From Hymenochaete sp. R1 (Eukaryota; Basidiomycota; Agaricomycetes; Hymenochaetales; Hymenochaetaceae), in the NCBI GenBank assembly GCA_019400425.1, contig JAFREE010000059.1, forward strand, positions 1 through 64,000: a stretch of 64,000 nt of DNA, given 5' to 3'. Made by a program: the position numbers and the translations under genes. Below are positions 44,514-58,300 of this stretch, in pieces; position 1 is the stretch's first letter; every line of letters starts with the position of its first letter. The notes below the pieces were generated by a model. It did not search any database. It saw nothing but the letters and a program-made list of their open reading frames with translations, and was not told the DNA's origin.

Positions 44514-47500
44514 ATGAGAGCTTTGAGAAGAAGAGAGTTGAATCTCATTTGCTCGAGATGCTGTTGGCACACTCGTTTGCAGTCAAATCTCGCTCATAGT
44601 GTTTCAAAGTCGGAGACGGAACCAAAGGCCTCGGCGAGGAAGCGCAAGACGGTCAAGCCCTTTGATTCATTGCCCACGAAATTCAGCTCAGTTCAAGAAA
44701 CTCGAGAAGCTCTTCCACCATGGGATGGTGGTCTTGGGTTTCGGGAAAGACCCTTCGAGATATGTAAGTTCTCATCGATTCAGTAATTCTACTCACTCTA
44801 CATACTCATGCTGAAATCAATAATATATAGCTTCACTGACTGAGTCTTGCCAAGCTGAAGCTACCCAATCCGTGAAACCCAAGCGCCGGTCAAGAAAGTC
44901 AGCACCGGCTGATAAAGAAAACACTGACCCTCAAGAAATTATTGGGGTCATTGAATCCGAACCAAAAGAAATGACGGCATTGTCAGGTCGAGAATCCAAC
45001 TCATCTCATATCTTCATCAAAGGCTGATTGTATCTAGTAGATTTACGCCGTATACCTCGAAATCAACTTGCGAAGGAGATTTCAGAGAACCTCGCCCAGT
45101 TTCCGCATTGCATCTTACTGACTCGTGTGGGTCAGTTTTATGAGGTACGACGAGAGGTTACGATCATCTTCGAGGCTTTATTAAACTTTCCGCTCACAGT
45201 CCTATTTCGATCAAGCACAAGAAGTCTCAAGTCTCCTATCCATAAAATTAACGAAAAGGACTTGGGACGACCAACGAATTTGGATGTGTGGTTTCCCTCT
45301 CATGCACCTCGACAAGTACTTAAAGATTTTGGTGCAACAGCATAAGAGACCCGTCGCAATCTGTGAGGAATTCCGAAAGAATAGAGAAGGCGCGAGCCTC
45401 CTTTCTAAACCGACATTTGAGAGACGCGTTGTTCGCATTCTGACGCCTGGCACACTCATAGACGAATCGTTCCTTAACCCTTTTGAGAACAATTATCTTC
45501 TCGCCATCAGCTCGCGAAGTGAAGGCGTCAGTTCTTCTCCAAATTCAGCAGCAGAAACGTGCTCATTCGGGTTAGCCTGGATAGATGTTTCTACGGGCGA
45601 GTTTTTCAGTCGCGACACCTCTGCTGCCTCGCTGAAAGACCATCTCGTTCGAATATCACCTCGTGAGGTTGTCCTCAGCAGCAACATGTCAAACAGCACA
45701 GCCCGGATTGTTCAAGAAGCTATTGCAGAAGTTGGTTGCCCAACTTCACTTGTTTCCGAACCAGGTGACCGGAACGTAGGGAACCTCGAGTCAACAGACT
45801 TTGTCGATGATGTCGTCAACACCATTACACCTGACTCGGATGTATTTTCGACGAGCGAGCAGAATGCGATAAGTATTCTCAACAGCTTCCTGAAGTCAAA
45901 TCTTATGGAGCATGCGCCTTCAACACTACGACCCCTTCGAGAGGGAAAGTCACAGCGGATGCAAATTGACGGCCATACGTTAAAGGCGTTGGAGATACAC
46001 GAGGGAATGCGAGAAGGTGGTGCAGTCGGGAGTCTGATGAGTACCGTGAAACGCACTGTGACGAGTAGTGGGACACGTCTTCTTTCACGCTGGCTCTGTG
46101 AGTCACAAATTTATTGGGCTCACTATCATGGCAGTAACGAGCCTTAACAGGCTCGCCCAGTACCTCTCTTGACGAAATCGTCGCGCGCCAGTCTATAGTT
46201 GAGTTCTTCAAGTCCAGGCCAGCTCTCCAATCCGACGTCAGAGAGCTGTTGAAAAGTATAGAAGACGTTTCGAGGATTTCACAAAGATTTTTCCTCGGGA
46301 AAGGAACCGTAGATGACCTTGTCTCTATCCGGAACGCCATTCAGATATGGGAGACGATTCGTAGCACGTTCGCTGTTGATCAAGATTATGAATCTCGGAC
46401 AAATTCTGGTCAATCTCCGGTGGCATGGGATAGTCTCAACCGTCTTTTGTTGAAGATAGTTGATTTAAGAGGCGTTGCTGAACGTATTGCGCTCGCGGTT
46501 GACTGTGACGAAGCCAGTCAGGTTCCTTCAGTATCCGAAGATGAAGAATACGAGCTTCAGGTTGAGGGGAAACCCGCCCAGGAAGCTCTCAAGTTGACTG
46601 CTTTACCGCTGTCAGATTTCAAATGGACAATCAGGCCCAGGTGTGTCGTCTCATGGATCCGTCCTAAATTCTATTGAATTTCCAAAGCTTTTCAGTTGAA
46701 CTGCAAAATCTTCACGAGCGACTTAAGAATCTTCAGAAAGAAAAGGAAAATCTACAAGCAAGATATAGCGAGCAATATTGTGAGTATACGTATATTGAAA
46801 ATCCACCATTACTTTATCTTATTTATGACGTTCCAGCGGCCCCTTCGCTAACCCTACGCCACAGCCCAAGTCATGGATTGCATGTTCATATCCTGAAACC
46901 GCGGAGGGACTCTGGGAAACTCGACCGTTCCCAACTTTTCACGCAAATCTCAGAGAGCAAGTCGACAAAAGTCTACTTCAATCAGGTGAGTAATCACATT
47001 GAGAAAAGGACGGATGCTTACTCATGTCGACAATAGGAATGGTTAGTTCTTGGCAATGCGATCCTCGAGACGGCTATGGCGATCGCCGATGCGGAAAGGG
47101 AGGCCTTCTTGGTCTTGAGGAGCGAAGTATCATGATTCTCTCAGGAGTCCGAGAGTTTTGAGATTCATTCTTCTCTCTCTGTTGTAGGTGAATGCGGAAT
47201 CCAATGCTATCAGAAGGAATGCCCGAATCTTTGACGAGTTGGATGTTACTTCTTCTTTCGCACACCTCGCGACCGAACTTAACCTCGTTCGGCCTATCAT
47301 GAGCGAAGGGTAATTTCATTACACACCTATACTCCTATACTCCCTAAGTCCTCCTGATGCCTTCCTCTTCCAATAGTTTAGAGTTGCATATAGAGAACGG
47401 TCGTCACCCCACAGTCGAGTCCGGTCTACAGCTCGGCGGGCGCATGTTCACTCCCAACAACCTGAATATGTCAGCAGACTCTCGTCTGCATATCATCACT

Positions 47501-48351
47501 GGCCCGAACATGGCGGGGAAGTCGACGTTCTTACGACAGACCGCTTTGATTGCGATACTGGCGCAGACAGGCTGTTTTGTTCCTGCAGATGAAGCGCACA
47601 TCGGCATCGTCGATAGAGTGCTCTCCAGGATTGGTGCGAAAGACGACCTCTTTAGAGAGAGGAGTACATTTATGGTGGAGATGCTTGAAAGTGTGAGCAT
47701 GTTTTTTTCTTCGTAATCCCTTTAGATCTTCATCTTAAACATGAAATAGAGCGATATTCTGAAAAACGCGACGGAGCGGAGTTTGGTATGTACATAGGGG
47801 TCTTGACTCCTATATGTTTCTGATCAAGTCCGTATCAGGTCATTATGGACGAGGTTGGAAGGGGAACAACAGTTACCGACGGTCTTGCCATCGCTTTTGC
47901 AACGATCCACCACCTCTACTCTAAAAACAGAAGTAGGACTCTCTTTGCCACCCATTTTCACGAAGTCGTCGACATGCTCGGTTTCTCTGACTCCAGTCAA
48001 TCAAGTGACGTTTTTCCACACATAGATTTCTTTTGTACAAGCATATTAGAGGCTGTGGTGCGTTTTGCTTCACCCTTTTCTCCTGGAAGAAAAAGACAAA
48101 GACGGTTTCTGACGGTGGCGCTCTTTTAGGATGGATCATTTGCATACGACCATCGGATGATGCCAGGGGTCAATAGAGATTCGCATGGGATAAAGGTAGC
48201 AAAACTCGCTGGCCTGCCTGCTTCTGCGGTGCAGGTCGCTGAAGAAACATTGGCACACATAAAGAGGATGAAGACCCATAATTTAGGCACGGGCTCTCAA
48301 GGGACTTTCAAAGACATTGCATTACGTTTCGCTAATGATCGTGAAATCTAA
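44514..48351 (+). CDS. MSH1: Mitochondrial DNA mismatch repair protein MSH1 (MutS homolog)
   Basis: MutS-family ATPase that maintains mitochondrial DNA. The N-terminus ([20 protein letters not shown]) is Arg-rich and suits a presequence. Domain I has the mismatch motif RVGQFYE followed after an intron by [20 protein letters not shown]. Middle blocks include [26 protein letters not shown] and [20 protein letters not shown]. The ATPase domain has Walker [14 protein letters not shown], the linker [31 protein letters not shown], Walker [12 protein letters not shown] and the switch [13 protein letters not shown]. The end [18 protein letters not shown] and [14 protein letters not shown] is typical. 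More than ten small exons; I checked the motif junctions but not every intron. No frame break was noticed. Confidence 0.9.
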
Positions 48352-48689
48352 CTTTGCTTACCTGCAACTCATTCATATTCAACATTTAATCTCGGAGGCT
48401 AGAAGCTGAGCGTAACTTCTTGTGCATGCATAACCCAGATCAATTGGCACACTCGAAGCAATATACACTCCTTGTGTGCCTCATTCCCTGGGAAGAATGA
48501 ATGCCTATACTTTCTCATCTTTTCGCGCTACATTAATCTGTGCACGCGTTGGGACGGTTTTTCTTTGTAGGCTACATTACGACTACATTTTATGAAATTT
48601 AGGAGCAGATGCATTGTATCGTACATAGTGGAAATAATGACGGATGGTATAAGAACGTGTATTACTCAAAGAAACTGCTTACAGCTTAT
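48352..48689. other. Convergent spacer between MSH1 and dolichyldiphosphatase
   Basis: 338 bp of 3' UTR-like sequence; nothing else seen. Confidence 0.5.
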
Positions 48690-49375
48690 CTACATGCCTA
48701 ATAATCCCCTAACGTTCGCCTCAATCTTTCCACCAACTTCATTAAGCCCACTCGCCCAGAGAGTAAACCAACCCAAGCTAAACACCGCCCCGTAAGCGCA
48801 CCCGACTAGGCATTGCGCCCATGTATGGTGGCCCAACCATATCCGCGAACGGATGATTGCAAGAGCCCATGGGACGATAATGAGGGGTGCAATGAGGGGC
48901 AGGGTTTGCGGGTACGGGATGGAAGGATGTACAGGGAGGCCGGGGTAGATGCAAGCGAGCGTAGTGTAGACTGCGAAGTGGGTTATGGTTGCTGAATGCG
49001 TGCTCGGCATCCTTGTATGGACGGTATCAGAGTTAGACTCGGCAGAACTATCAGGACAAGAGAGATTGGACATGCCCATATGTTTTCTTCTTGGACGTTG
49101 GATGCACAGGTCGAGGTTGTCGAATGAGCCGTTTGAGGACCTTGACGGACAACGAACACGCCACCGCTCCAGCTGCGAAGTAGGCTATCCCGGCTGATTT
49201 TGTGTAAAGAATGGTGCTGGCTGTGAGGCCGGTGACGATGAGATTCGTCTTGAGGGTTGTTCAAATCGTGAGCCTTGATTACAATGCCTGAAGCAAAAAG
49301 AAGACGGGGACGAACGCACGAACGTACCTCTTCCAGAATCCAACGCCTCACTACACTCCTGTTCTTGTCCGCCAT
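48690..49375 (-). CDS. CAX4: Dolichyldiphosphatase, PAP2 family (CAX4/CWH8 type)
   Basis: ER membrane enzyme that removes a phosphate from dolichyl diphosphate so the carrier can be reused in N-glycosylation. Start MADKNRSVVRRWILEE, then across an intron TNLIVTGLTASTILYTKSAG and a membrane segment. PAP2 motif 1 is KRLIRQPRP (K-x6-RP), motif 2 MPSTHSA (P-S-x-H) and motif 3 SRIWLGHHTWAQ, with Q at the last position where the generic motif has D. Four hydrophobic segments are visible. Roughly 205 residues. The second intron (49012-49075) seems to use a GC donor. Divergent from the inositol transporter. Confidence 0.85.
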
Positions 49376-50140
49376 CGTTTTCCTTTAGACCACACGCTCC
49401 TATCACGCGTCGAATCCTCCTTTCTACGATGTCAATACCCCGCGCTGTGTATACAGATATTCAAGAACAGAAGGACAGAAGGAGAAGACGAACACGAGAG
49501 TTGAATGCCCGGCACTGCGTTATCGTTATTACCAAGGCGTTCGACGCTACACGCCCCGGTCTTCCGGTTGGCCATGACCTAAGATTAATCGAGCCTTTTG
49601 GAAATCTCACGGGCTGCAGCGGCAGCGACGACGAAGGCTCCTTTTTTAAACACGAACTTCGACTTCGGCTTTGTATCTTCGTAAGCTCCCCGAATACCTA
49701 TTTTGAGGAGTTCCGAATCATTGTGCAAATAGCACGCGCAGGTCGAGTCCTTTTCCTGTCCGCCCATGATGAATCGATCATTATTCGATAACGGACGCAT
49801 CTTGACTGTTACAAATTCTTTGACCCGGAATTTACCTCTTTACGCACGCCATTGTCGACCTGTTTATGTCCCTTTCGAAGCCTCTTATTACCTTCATTCT
49901 CGTGCCCAGAGAATGCCGCAGAAGAGATGAAACGAGGGCGATAAGGGACAGCCGGACAAACGGGACTTATCTCAGATGACCCCGACTCCGGTACAAAAAC
50001 AAGATGTTTTTTTCGGTGTACAGGATATAAAGCCGCTGCCTATCCTTCCTTCCTCCTTTGCCCATCATCTCACTGCGTGGTCATCTGCTTGTTTCTCGGA
50101 TCCAGCCAAATAATCCATAAAGTGCGGCACGTAGCTCACG
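49376..50140. other. Divergent intergenic region
   Basis: Holds the promoters of the dolichyldiphosphatase and the transporter. A + strand open frame at 49429-49791 has no recognisable feature and is not called. Confidence 0.5.
50025..50032 (+). promoter_or_regulatory. TATA box of the inositol transporter gene
   Basis: ATATAAAG about 110 bp before the ATG at 50141, followed by CT-rich sequence, a typical fungal arrangement. Confidence 0.5.
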
Positions 50141-52231
50141 ATGGCCGCTGAGCTTGAGAACGCCAACATCGTTGGTGCCAACGATTCGAAGGATGTGCAA
50201 GAGAAAGACGGCTCGGAAAGAAGTGAAGAACTCGAAGTGGCAGTGGCCCACGGAGAACTTGACGAACTCACAGTTGTCGCAGAGGGCGAGGAGAGAACGA
50301 CGCTGTTCGTATGGCTATTGGTCAGTTGTGCGACGATATCAGGATTACTTTTCGGTGAGTCGATAACGATGGTTCAATGCATTCGGTTGTTGAAATTGAC
50401 TGGCAAGTGTAGGCTACGATACGGGTGTTATTTCTGGAGCTCTTGTCGCCATCGACTCAGACTTAGGACCCGAATCACTCTCCAACATCCAAAAGGTAAC
50501 TTCATTGCACCTTTTTTCATTCAAAGTACCGCATACACGCACTCACATACTCATGTCCCTCATCCCCGACTCACAGGAACTCATCACCTCGGCCACCACG
50601 CTCGGTGCCCTCATAGGCGGCCTCGTCGCAGGTGCTCTCTCCGACTACACCGGACGGAAGCCCGTCCTCGGGATCGGAGACGCCATCTTCTTGGGTGGCT
50701 CCATCGGTCAGGCGCTCTGCCATACGGTCTCTGCAATGGTGAGTTCGGAAGGGGCCACGCGCTCGCACAACCCCACATTCCGTTTGAAATACAAGCATTC
50801 TCGCTCGTTTTAGCCTTTTCATTGGAAAAAACTGGAACTGATGGATGAGGCCTTTTGAATGGCTTTTGGCTTTAGATTGGAGGCCGTTTCCTCATTGGTT
50901 TAGGTGTCGGGCTAGCTTCGTGCGTCGCGCCGCTCTACATCCAGGAGCTATCACCGACGCGCCTCCGGGGCCGCATGGTCACTCTCAACGTCGTCATGAT
51001 CACCTTTGGCCAGGTCGTCGCGTACGCAATCGGGGCCGGGTTTGAGAACATGGCGGGAGGGTGGAGGTGGATGGTTGGACTGGGAGCTGTACCTGCTGGT
51101 GTGCAGCTTGCTCTTTTGTTTGCGCTGCCAGAGTCCCGTACGTGCTACAGATGCTGCATTGCACTTTGGTTTTGAATCAGGAACTCATACTTTTCATTCT
51201 GTAGCGCGTGTGCTCTTGGTCAAAGGCAAGCGGGACGAAGCAGAAGCGATCATGCGCAAGATCTACGCAAACGCTACAGAGGAGCAGCTGAAGCTCAAAG
51301 TCCGCGTATTGCAAGCATGGGTGCAGGCTAGCATCGAGATTGAGAGGACGACTACTCTCTGGCAAAGGATGAAGTCGATCTTGTTGGTCGGTGTGAATCG
51401 TCGAGCACTGAGTGCGTACATTCCCAAGGATATTTAGAAACCACAATTGACACACATTCGATAGTCGTCGCATGCGGACTGCAAGCCTTCCAACAACTCT
51501 GTGGATTTAACACGCTCATGTACTACTCTGCGACATTATTCAAGTCGATCGGCTTCGACCAGCCCACAGCCGTGGGCCTGATTATTGCTGGGACGAATCT
51601 TCTGTTCACACTCTTCGCACTGAAGTACATTGATATCATCGGTAGAAGGAGGATCATGGTATGTTCCTCGCCGGGTATGATTTTCGGCTTGGTGTTGGCC
51701 AGCATATCATTCCACTGCAAGTATCCCGACTTTTTCGAGATGACGTGGATTAAACACTGACACCAATGCTTCACAGATCTCACCCGCTCGACGAACGGTA
51801 CTCTCGTCGACGGTACGCCTTACCCTCACACCTGGTCCGCTGTCGTCCTCGCCTCCATGATTATCTTTGTCGCCTCCTACGCCACTGGCCTCGGAAACGT
51901 CCCCTGGCAACAAGGCGAGCTCTTTGAGCTCTCCGTGCGCGGGATCGGGACTTCATGCGCCACTGCCGTCAACTGGGGCGCCAACCTGCTCATCGGGTCG
52001 ACGTATCTGTCGCTCATGGACAGGATCACGCCTTCCGGCGCGTTTGGGTTCTATGGGGGGCTGTGTTTGTTAGGATGGTTATTTTGTATATTTTGTTATC
52101 CGGAGACGGCGGGGTTGAGTCTGGAGCAGGTGACGGAGATCTTTAAGGATGGGTTTGGAGTGAGACGGAGTCAGAGGATGAGGGAGGAGAAGAAGGCGCT
52201 GAAGAGGGAGAAGGACGGGGTTCATGTATGA
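50141..52231 (+). CDS. ITR1: MFS sugar transporter, myo-inositol transporter type (ITR)
   Basis: Plasma-membrane proton symporter of the sugar-porter family. After an acidic N-terminal tail, about twelve membrane segments are seen. Signatures are YDTGVISGALV, SDYTGRKPVLGIGD, GRFLIGLGVGLASCVAPLYI with QELSPTRLRGR, GLQAFQQLCGFNTLMYYSAT and PETAGLSLEQVTEIF. LGNVPWQQGELF in the second half is typical of fungal inositol transporters rather than hexose transporters. The central loop is helical and charged (KRDEAEAIMRKIYANATEEQ). The tail ends in a basic-acidic stretch (KKALKREKDGVHV). About eight exons. Substrate is inferred from family motifs. Confidence 0.87.
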
Positions 52232-52623
52232 GTGGATGTATTTTTGTGATTTTTCTTTTCGCTGTATATACCTTAATATTTTGGGATTTTGGATCTTGTT
52301 GCTGTCTAGTTTAATCCAAATGCTATCTGGAATCTCAATTAGAGTCTTCGTATTAACTCCCTGGCACCCGGGTGTATGCGCGTTAACTGCGGAATGGCGA
52401 TGCTACTAAGATCTACAGGAGCCGACTGCGCAGCCGCGCGAGAAGAGAAGAAATTAAAAATAAAGGACAGAACCAGCCCAGCAGCCAACCAACCAACTCC
52501 TTTCTCTTCTACCATCATCTCAGCCGTCCACTCCCTTCATTTCATATTTTCTCTCTTCGTCGCACTTTCTCGTCGTTTTCTTCTTCTTCAACACTTCGGA
52601 ATTTCATTGAAAGGCTCAGCAAG
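52232..52623. other. Intergenic between ITR1 and the PLC-like gene
   Basis: Holds the ITR1 3' end and a CT-rich promoter stretch (52500-52600). No gene is seen. Confidence 0.5.
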
Positions 52624-54285
52624 ATGCCTCGGACACGCGCGCAGGTCGCCCTCTCTACCCTTTCCATCCTCACTTCTCTCTTCTCCGCGCCTTTTGCTGC
52701 TGCTGCGTCGCTCTCTAGTCGGGCATCGACGTGTAATGGCTTCTCCGATGTGAGTTCTTCCACAAAGTTAGGTTGAAGGACAAACTCCAGCTATATATTG
52801 CCAGTTCTGCGATCGAAGCTACGGAAACGTCTCGTTCGTAGGCGCTCACGACTCGTATGCTGTTGGAACGAACAACGGTGAGTGTTTGCAATGCTTTAAA
52901 TATCAGTAAAGGTTCTCATGAATGTCATCTGGCAGTCGCAACGAACCAGGACTACGACGGTGAGCCGAAGCGTTTTCCAGGCCTATCCGGTTCCTCACTG
53001 ACCTTCAACCTTTCCGACTGCTTGTTGTTCCCTTCTAATTATACTCGTAGTCACCCAGCAACTCAATGACGGCATCCGCATGCTGCAAATGCAGGCTCAC
53101 AGTTCGAACAATGACATCCACCTCTGCCACTCCAGCTGCATCCTCTTTGACGGCGGTACGCTCCAGTCGTACTTGGAGAAAGGTACGAGACCGCACAGAA
53201 CCCGAATAGGATGATCCAGATCGTCCGAGGGGCGAACGTTGTTTTTTGCTGACTACATCTCCTTTTTTTCTGGATTCTATGAATAGTCAAGAGCTGGATG
53301 GACGACAACCCCAATGATGGTGGGTATCAATGCTCTCCTTAGATAACGTCCCTTTGAACTGAATATTTCTCTCACTCTAACTGTGGACATGCAGTCGTGA
53401 CCCTCCTCATCGTTAACTCCGACAACCTCTCGCCCGGCTCGTTCGGTGCCATCTTCGAAGCCGCAGGCGTCAAAGACGTGTCGTACGTCCCGTCTGCCGC
53501 GACGCTCACAAACACAGAATGGCCGACGCTGGGAAGCATGATCGATAACGGCACACGGCTTGTCACTTTTATGGATGCCGAAGCGGACTTCGCGTCGGTA
53601 CCCTACATCATTGACGGTACGTTACCATCCATCCCCTAACATCCCACACACCATCGAGACCCACTCGCTCATTATACCCCCAAACAGAATTCCCAAACAT
53701 GTGGGAAACCGCCTACGACGTGACCGACCCAACCTTCGACTGCAACGTGAACCGCACCAAGGGCGACAGCTCAACCCAGCTCTACACCATCAACCACTTC
53801 CTCGACAAGAACGACGCCTCCCTCCTCGGCTCGCTCACCCCCGACAAGGACGCGCTCAACACGACGAACGCCGCTAGCGGGACGGGCTCGCTGGGCCTCC
53901 AGGCGGAACAGTGCACGGAACAATACGGTCGTTCGCCGAATTTCATGCTCGTGGACGTGCGTTGGTTCCACTAGTACTTATCCTGACTCAATCGAATCTG
54001 ACCTGACCTAACCTAACCTAACCTACCCACATCTACCCCCTCCCCAACACACAGTTCTACGAATTCGGCAGCGGCTCCGTCTTCCAAGTCGCCGCAACCC
54101 TCAACGGCGTCACCTACTCCCCCTCCTCCCCCATCGCCACCCCCAAATCCGACTCCGACTCCTCCAGCACCTCATCGAGCAGTAGTAGCGCCTCGTCGCC
54201 CCTGGCCTCCTTCCCACGCGGCGTCGGCGTAAGTGCGTTGGTGGGGTTGGTGGGGGCTGCGTTGGGCGCGTTGGTTGTGTTTTAG
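52624..54285 (+). CDS. Secreted GPI-anchored PLC-like phosphodiesterase
   Basis: TIM-barrel protein of the PI-PLC X-domain superfamily, common in fungi; the true substrate is unknown. MPRTRAQVALSTLSILTSLF followed by an Ala-rich stretch is a good signal peptide. Core motifs are GNVSFVGAHDSYAVG (first catalytic His), QLNDGIRMLQMQAHSSNNDI with HLCHSSC (second His), VVTLLIVNSD and RLVTFMDAEAD. The protein then has NHFLDKNDASLLGSLTPDKD and a cysteine near EQCTEQYG. The C-terminus is Ser-rich (SSSTSSSSSSASS) and ends with a hydrophobic stretch (VSALVGLVGAALGALVVF), a GPI-anchor signal. About eight exons with short introns. Convergent with the RRM gene. Confidence 0.85.
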
Positions 54286-55348
54286 GTTGGGGGTTTGGGA
54301 TTCATGACGGGTTGGGTTGGAGGGGTGGCTCTAGCAGTTTTACGAAAAGAGAGAACGTCGACCGTCGGCCGTTTACGCGTCTTCAGAGGCCCCACATTCC
54401 CCATAGCGCACACATCAGCACATACACATGCATGCACATCTCAATGACACGGACATCTTCATTCATTCTCCTTCTCTTGTCTTTTCTCTTCTTTCCGAGG
54501 TCTACCCTTTTCTTCTTCTTTACTTCTTCGTCACCCCCCTTCCCCAGGAACTCGACAAACGGACAAACGGACGGACTCACACTCACCCCCCCCCCCCCCC
54601 CTCTCTTTCTCCCACTACCCCTACAACTCGCTTTAGTTACACGTACTCATAACCAAAATTCCCCGCCCCCTACACCCTATGTTGTTCTCGTCCTTTACCT
54701 TAGGACAAGACAGAACTTCACTTTAATGCATTTCCTGTTGATGCGGAAGTAAAAGAAAGAAAAGAAAAGAAAGACCTCCGAACGAATCGTCCCCGCCCAG
54801 ACGTAGATGCATGCAAACAAAGGAGGCAAGGGCATCTTCAAGCTACAAGCTACAGTACTAGCCATTCGCTTTCAACCCTTTGACAGTGCGGCTATGCAGA
54901 CACATGATAATACTATACATCGACATGACATTTACGTTTCTAACTAGTACACTACATTACAAGAAAAAGTGGACTTGCCGTTCACCCATCTTTTGCGAGA
55001 AACAGAAAGAAACAGAAAGAAAAGAAGAGGAAAGAAAGAAAGAAGGTTATATGTTTTATTTCTTTATAAGAACAAAATCGGTATAAGTATTGAAGAAGAT
55101 GGACGGTTTTAAGGAATGAGAATGTTGAGATGAAGGGGGTACACCATAAATTAGAAGACAGATAAAAGGAAAAGATTGAATATGTGAAAAAAAATTAATC
55201 TATGAAGGTCTTTAGAAGGGTTTTTATATAACAAAGCATAAAAGTACGGTGCAAAGAGGTCATAAATTCGAGGATGGCGGGGGAAGCGGAGCCTGAGGAG
55301 AAACAAGGGAACGTCTACTTTTATTTCAAAGAACTACCTCTTTCAACG
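54286..55348. other. Convergent intergenic region
   Basis: 3' UTR-like on both sides. A 16-bp C run lies at 54586-54601 and purine-rich AG/AAAG stretches at 54750-55040. No gene is recognised. Confidence 0.5.
54586..54601 (+). repeat. 16-bp poly-C run
   Basis: Uninterrupted C run in the convergent 3' region. Confidence 0.9.
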
Positions 55349-58300
55349 TCAATGTTGATGTTGATGTGCGAGATTGACTATCCGCGGAGGGTGTGGTACC
55401 TGCGGCTGTCCGTCGGCCAAGTACCTGTTGACTCCCTGCAGCTGCTGCTGCGAGATATTCAGACGGGGTGGCTGGGTAGAAGCGAACGCCGCGTCGTGAC
55501 CCTCCGTAGCTCGCGAAGAAGAGCCCGGTGGCCTTGTACCCAGACGAACTGCTGAAGCAGACCGCGTAACGTTACCGCTATGGGCGGCAGGCCGACCAAA
55601 CGACAACGAGTTTCGACGCGGGTCCTGCTTGTTCATATCCACATTCGTTCGGTCATGGACACCGGCGGGCTGGCTGGCACTCGACTGAAATTGGGGATTC
55701 CCGTGCATTGCAAGCGACGACACAGAGCTGATACTTGACACAAGGCTCGACTGGCTTGGCTGAGTGCTCACCATCGGAACTTGGGTGGGTCCATTCGGCA
55801 TCATCCCCTGCGGGGCACCAATTTGGTACTGCTGCATCTGCGGAGCCATGACAGCCACAGCGCCAGATTGTCCACCGGCTGCGACGAAGCCTGGCATCAA
55901 AGGTGGGGCGCCGTTCCCCACACCTTGTTGATGCTGCGGCGAGTGCATATGCATGGATGACGTTGACGCAGTACCAGACGGCGGCTGAGCTGCGGTTGGC
56001 ATCGGAAGCGCAATAAGTTGCGGCGCGAAGCCTGGCCACATCGGAGCCGCCACGTAGTTCGAAGGAGGCTGTCCTGGAGTAAGAGGCAATGCTCCTCCTT
56101 GTCCATTTCCACCAGGAACTTGTGAAGGATCAGACGGAACGACAGTGTTCATGTACTCATCCAGAGCCTGTGGATGATAGACTGGGATAAGCGTACCGTG
56201 CTCTCCTTGTATGAATCCTGTCGGGTTGAGCGGAGGCTGCGTTTTGGAAGGCGAAGCTGAATGGGATGAAGCGGGAGAAGGTAAACTGTGAGCTTGTGCC
56301 GAGACAGTCGATTCTCCAGTCGGGACGAATGCGTAGGGATAAGGAGCGAAGGGCACAGCGGGCTACAACAAACACCATCAACCTTACGTGGGCGATGATT
56401 TTTTTTTAACAAAAAGAAAGTTCGTACCCTATACATCGGTGCCCATTGTAGGGGACCTCCGCCGGGGTTTGATTGGCCTTCGCTCCCTTGTGGTGCCGTT
56501 AGCATAGGCATCGTACCAGGAGGAAATGCTCCTCCGTAGGCCCCATAAGCCAGCGGATAAGTTACCGGCGCATAGGGTGTCGACCACGCCTGTGGGGTGT
56601 AGTAGCCGCCCTGCGAGTACTGAGTAGATATCGGCGTAGAAGGAACGGTCGCGACCGAGCTCGAGTTTGAATTGCTGTATCGACTAGGAGGAGGCGTCAC
56701 CGAATCGTTTGTCTTTGTGTCCGATTCATGACGATTGCTTCCGTCCGAGCACATGTCAAGACCTCTGGGGGCTCGCTGAGCTGTTGGATAACCATGTCCC
56801 AAATGGTGGTGTTGGAACTGCGCACCCGGCCGTAGCGGTAAGTTGAACGTCCTGTTACTCTGATTTGCAGCCTGAAAATCGTAAACCCTCCCGTCTTGAA
56901 AACCAGGGGGAGTTTGGTCATTACGCCCGAACATCTGCCCATGAGGTTCAGATGTGAGCATATGCGTCTCGAAATTCATAAGCCTTCTGTACGGCCCTCG
57001 TCCACGGAATCGATGAAATGATTTATGCGGAGAAATATCGCGCAATTGAACCCGAATCTGGCGCCCGTCGTACGCACGGTTATGCTGCAGAACATTTTAA
57101 GATGATGCTCAATCCACATGCTGTAAAAACGTACCTCCTCTCGAACGGCCTTCATCGAGCTTTGCTCTTCCGCAAAGGTCACGAAAGCAAACGACGTCTT
57201 CTTAATCGCTAAATATTGCCCGTGATTAGAATGATGTAAAAAATGGCTTGATGACGACTTACTGGGGACAATCAGTCGCACTTCAACCACCTCCCCGTAC
57301 TTCTCAAAGATAGACCTCAGTTTTTCTTCTGACCACGGCTGTGGTGCGTGAGAGTCCAGACCTCCTACGAAAATCGTTTTGGGGTCGATGGTACCTTGCC
57401 GACGATGATCACGTCTACCGTGGCCATATTCATTGGAGAACATGCCCGTCATGTCATTATCCAATGATTTTCCATCAAAGGCTTCGGTACCGTCTTCAGG
57501 ACGAGGTGCAGTCACGTTTTGAGGCGTCCTCAGTTGGTAATGCACTGATGTCGGTGTGTCAGAGATGGAACGTTCAGACAACTCGGGCGTCGGGGGGATC
57601 TCGAGGATCTGAGTGCCAGGCGAAAACCCCATATCCGAGGAGAGACTGGCTACGGGGTTCGACAGCGAACGTCGATGCATAATAAGAGGGCGAGGTTTAT
57701 CACCTTTCGCGCCGTCGGGCGAGCGCTTGCCATCTAACTCCGCATCGACGACTTCGGAGGGTTGAGCGATCCCATTAGACTCGGGAAGGAAGGGTGGAGT
57801 GGCCGCCGGGGATGGAGATCTTGTTCAAAATTAAGCAAGTATGAAAGTCAATCGGCGAAGTGCAGAATGGAGCATTTAAAAACCAACCCTTCAGCACCCG
57901 CATCATCTTCGGACTTCTCAATGTGCATTCGCAATCTTGAACTTAGAGGCGGGAAATCGCCGTCCTTCCATTCGGGACTCTTCCGCCCTTTCTCACTGTC
58001 ATCGGTCAGAGCAGGGCTCGTCATGTCGGCATCGACCAATGAGGACATGATGGCGTGTGTTATATTTTGCGCGGGAGCCAGATTGCTTAAGGCCGTCCAG
58101 CCACCTCCTTCGGATCCCTCTGGGCGCGAGGACGGTGATGGCACAGCGACCCTACGATGATCGTCGCGTCTAACGGACGATGAAGCGAGCTCTGCAGATT
58201 TGGGTGCCGGTTCGCCCCGAAAGCCGTCGACATCCTTGGTGGTGTCGATCAACAGGAGGGGCCGACCGCTGGAGACAGGGACCTGGACGTTATGTGTAGA

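Noticed and set aside
49429..49791. 120-codon + strand frame before the transporter
   Set aside because: No domain or coding-like composition; sits in a divergent promoter region.
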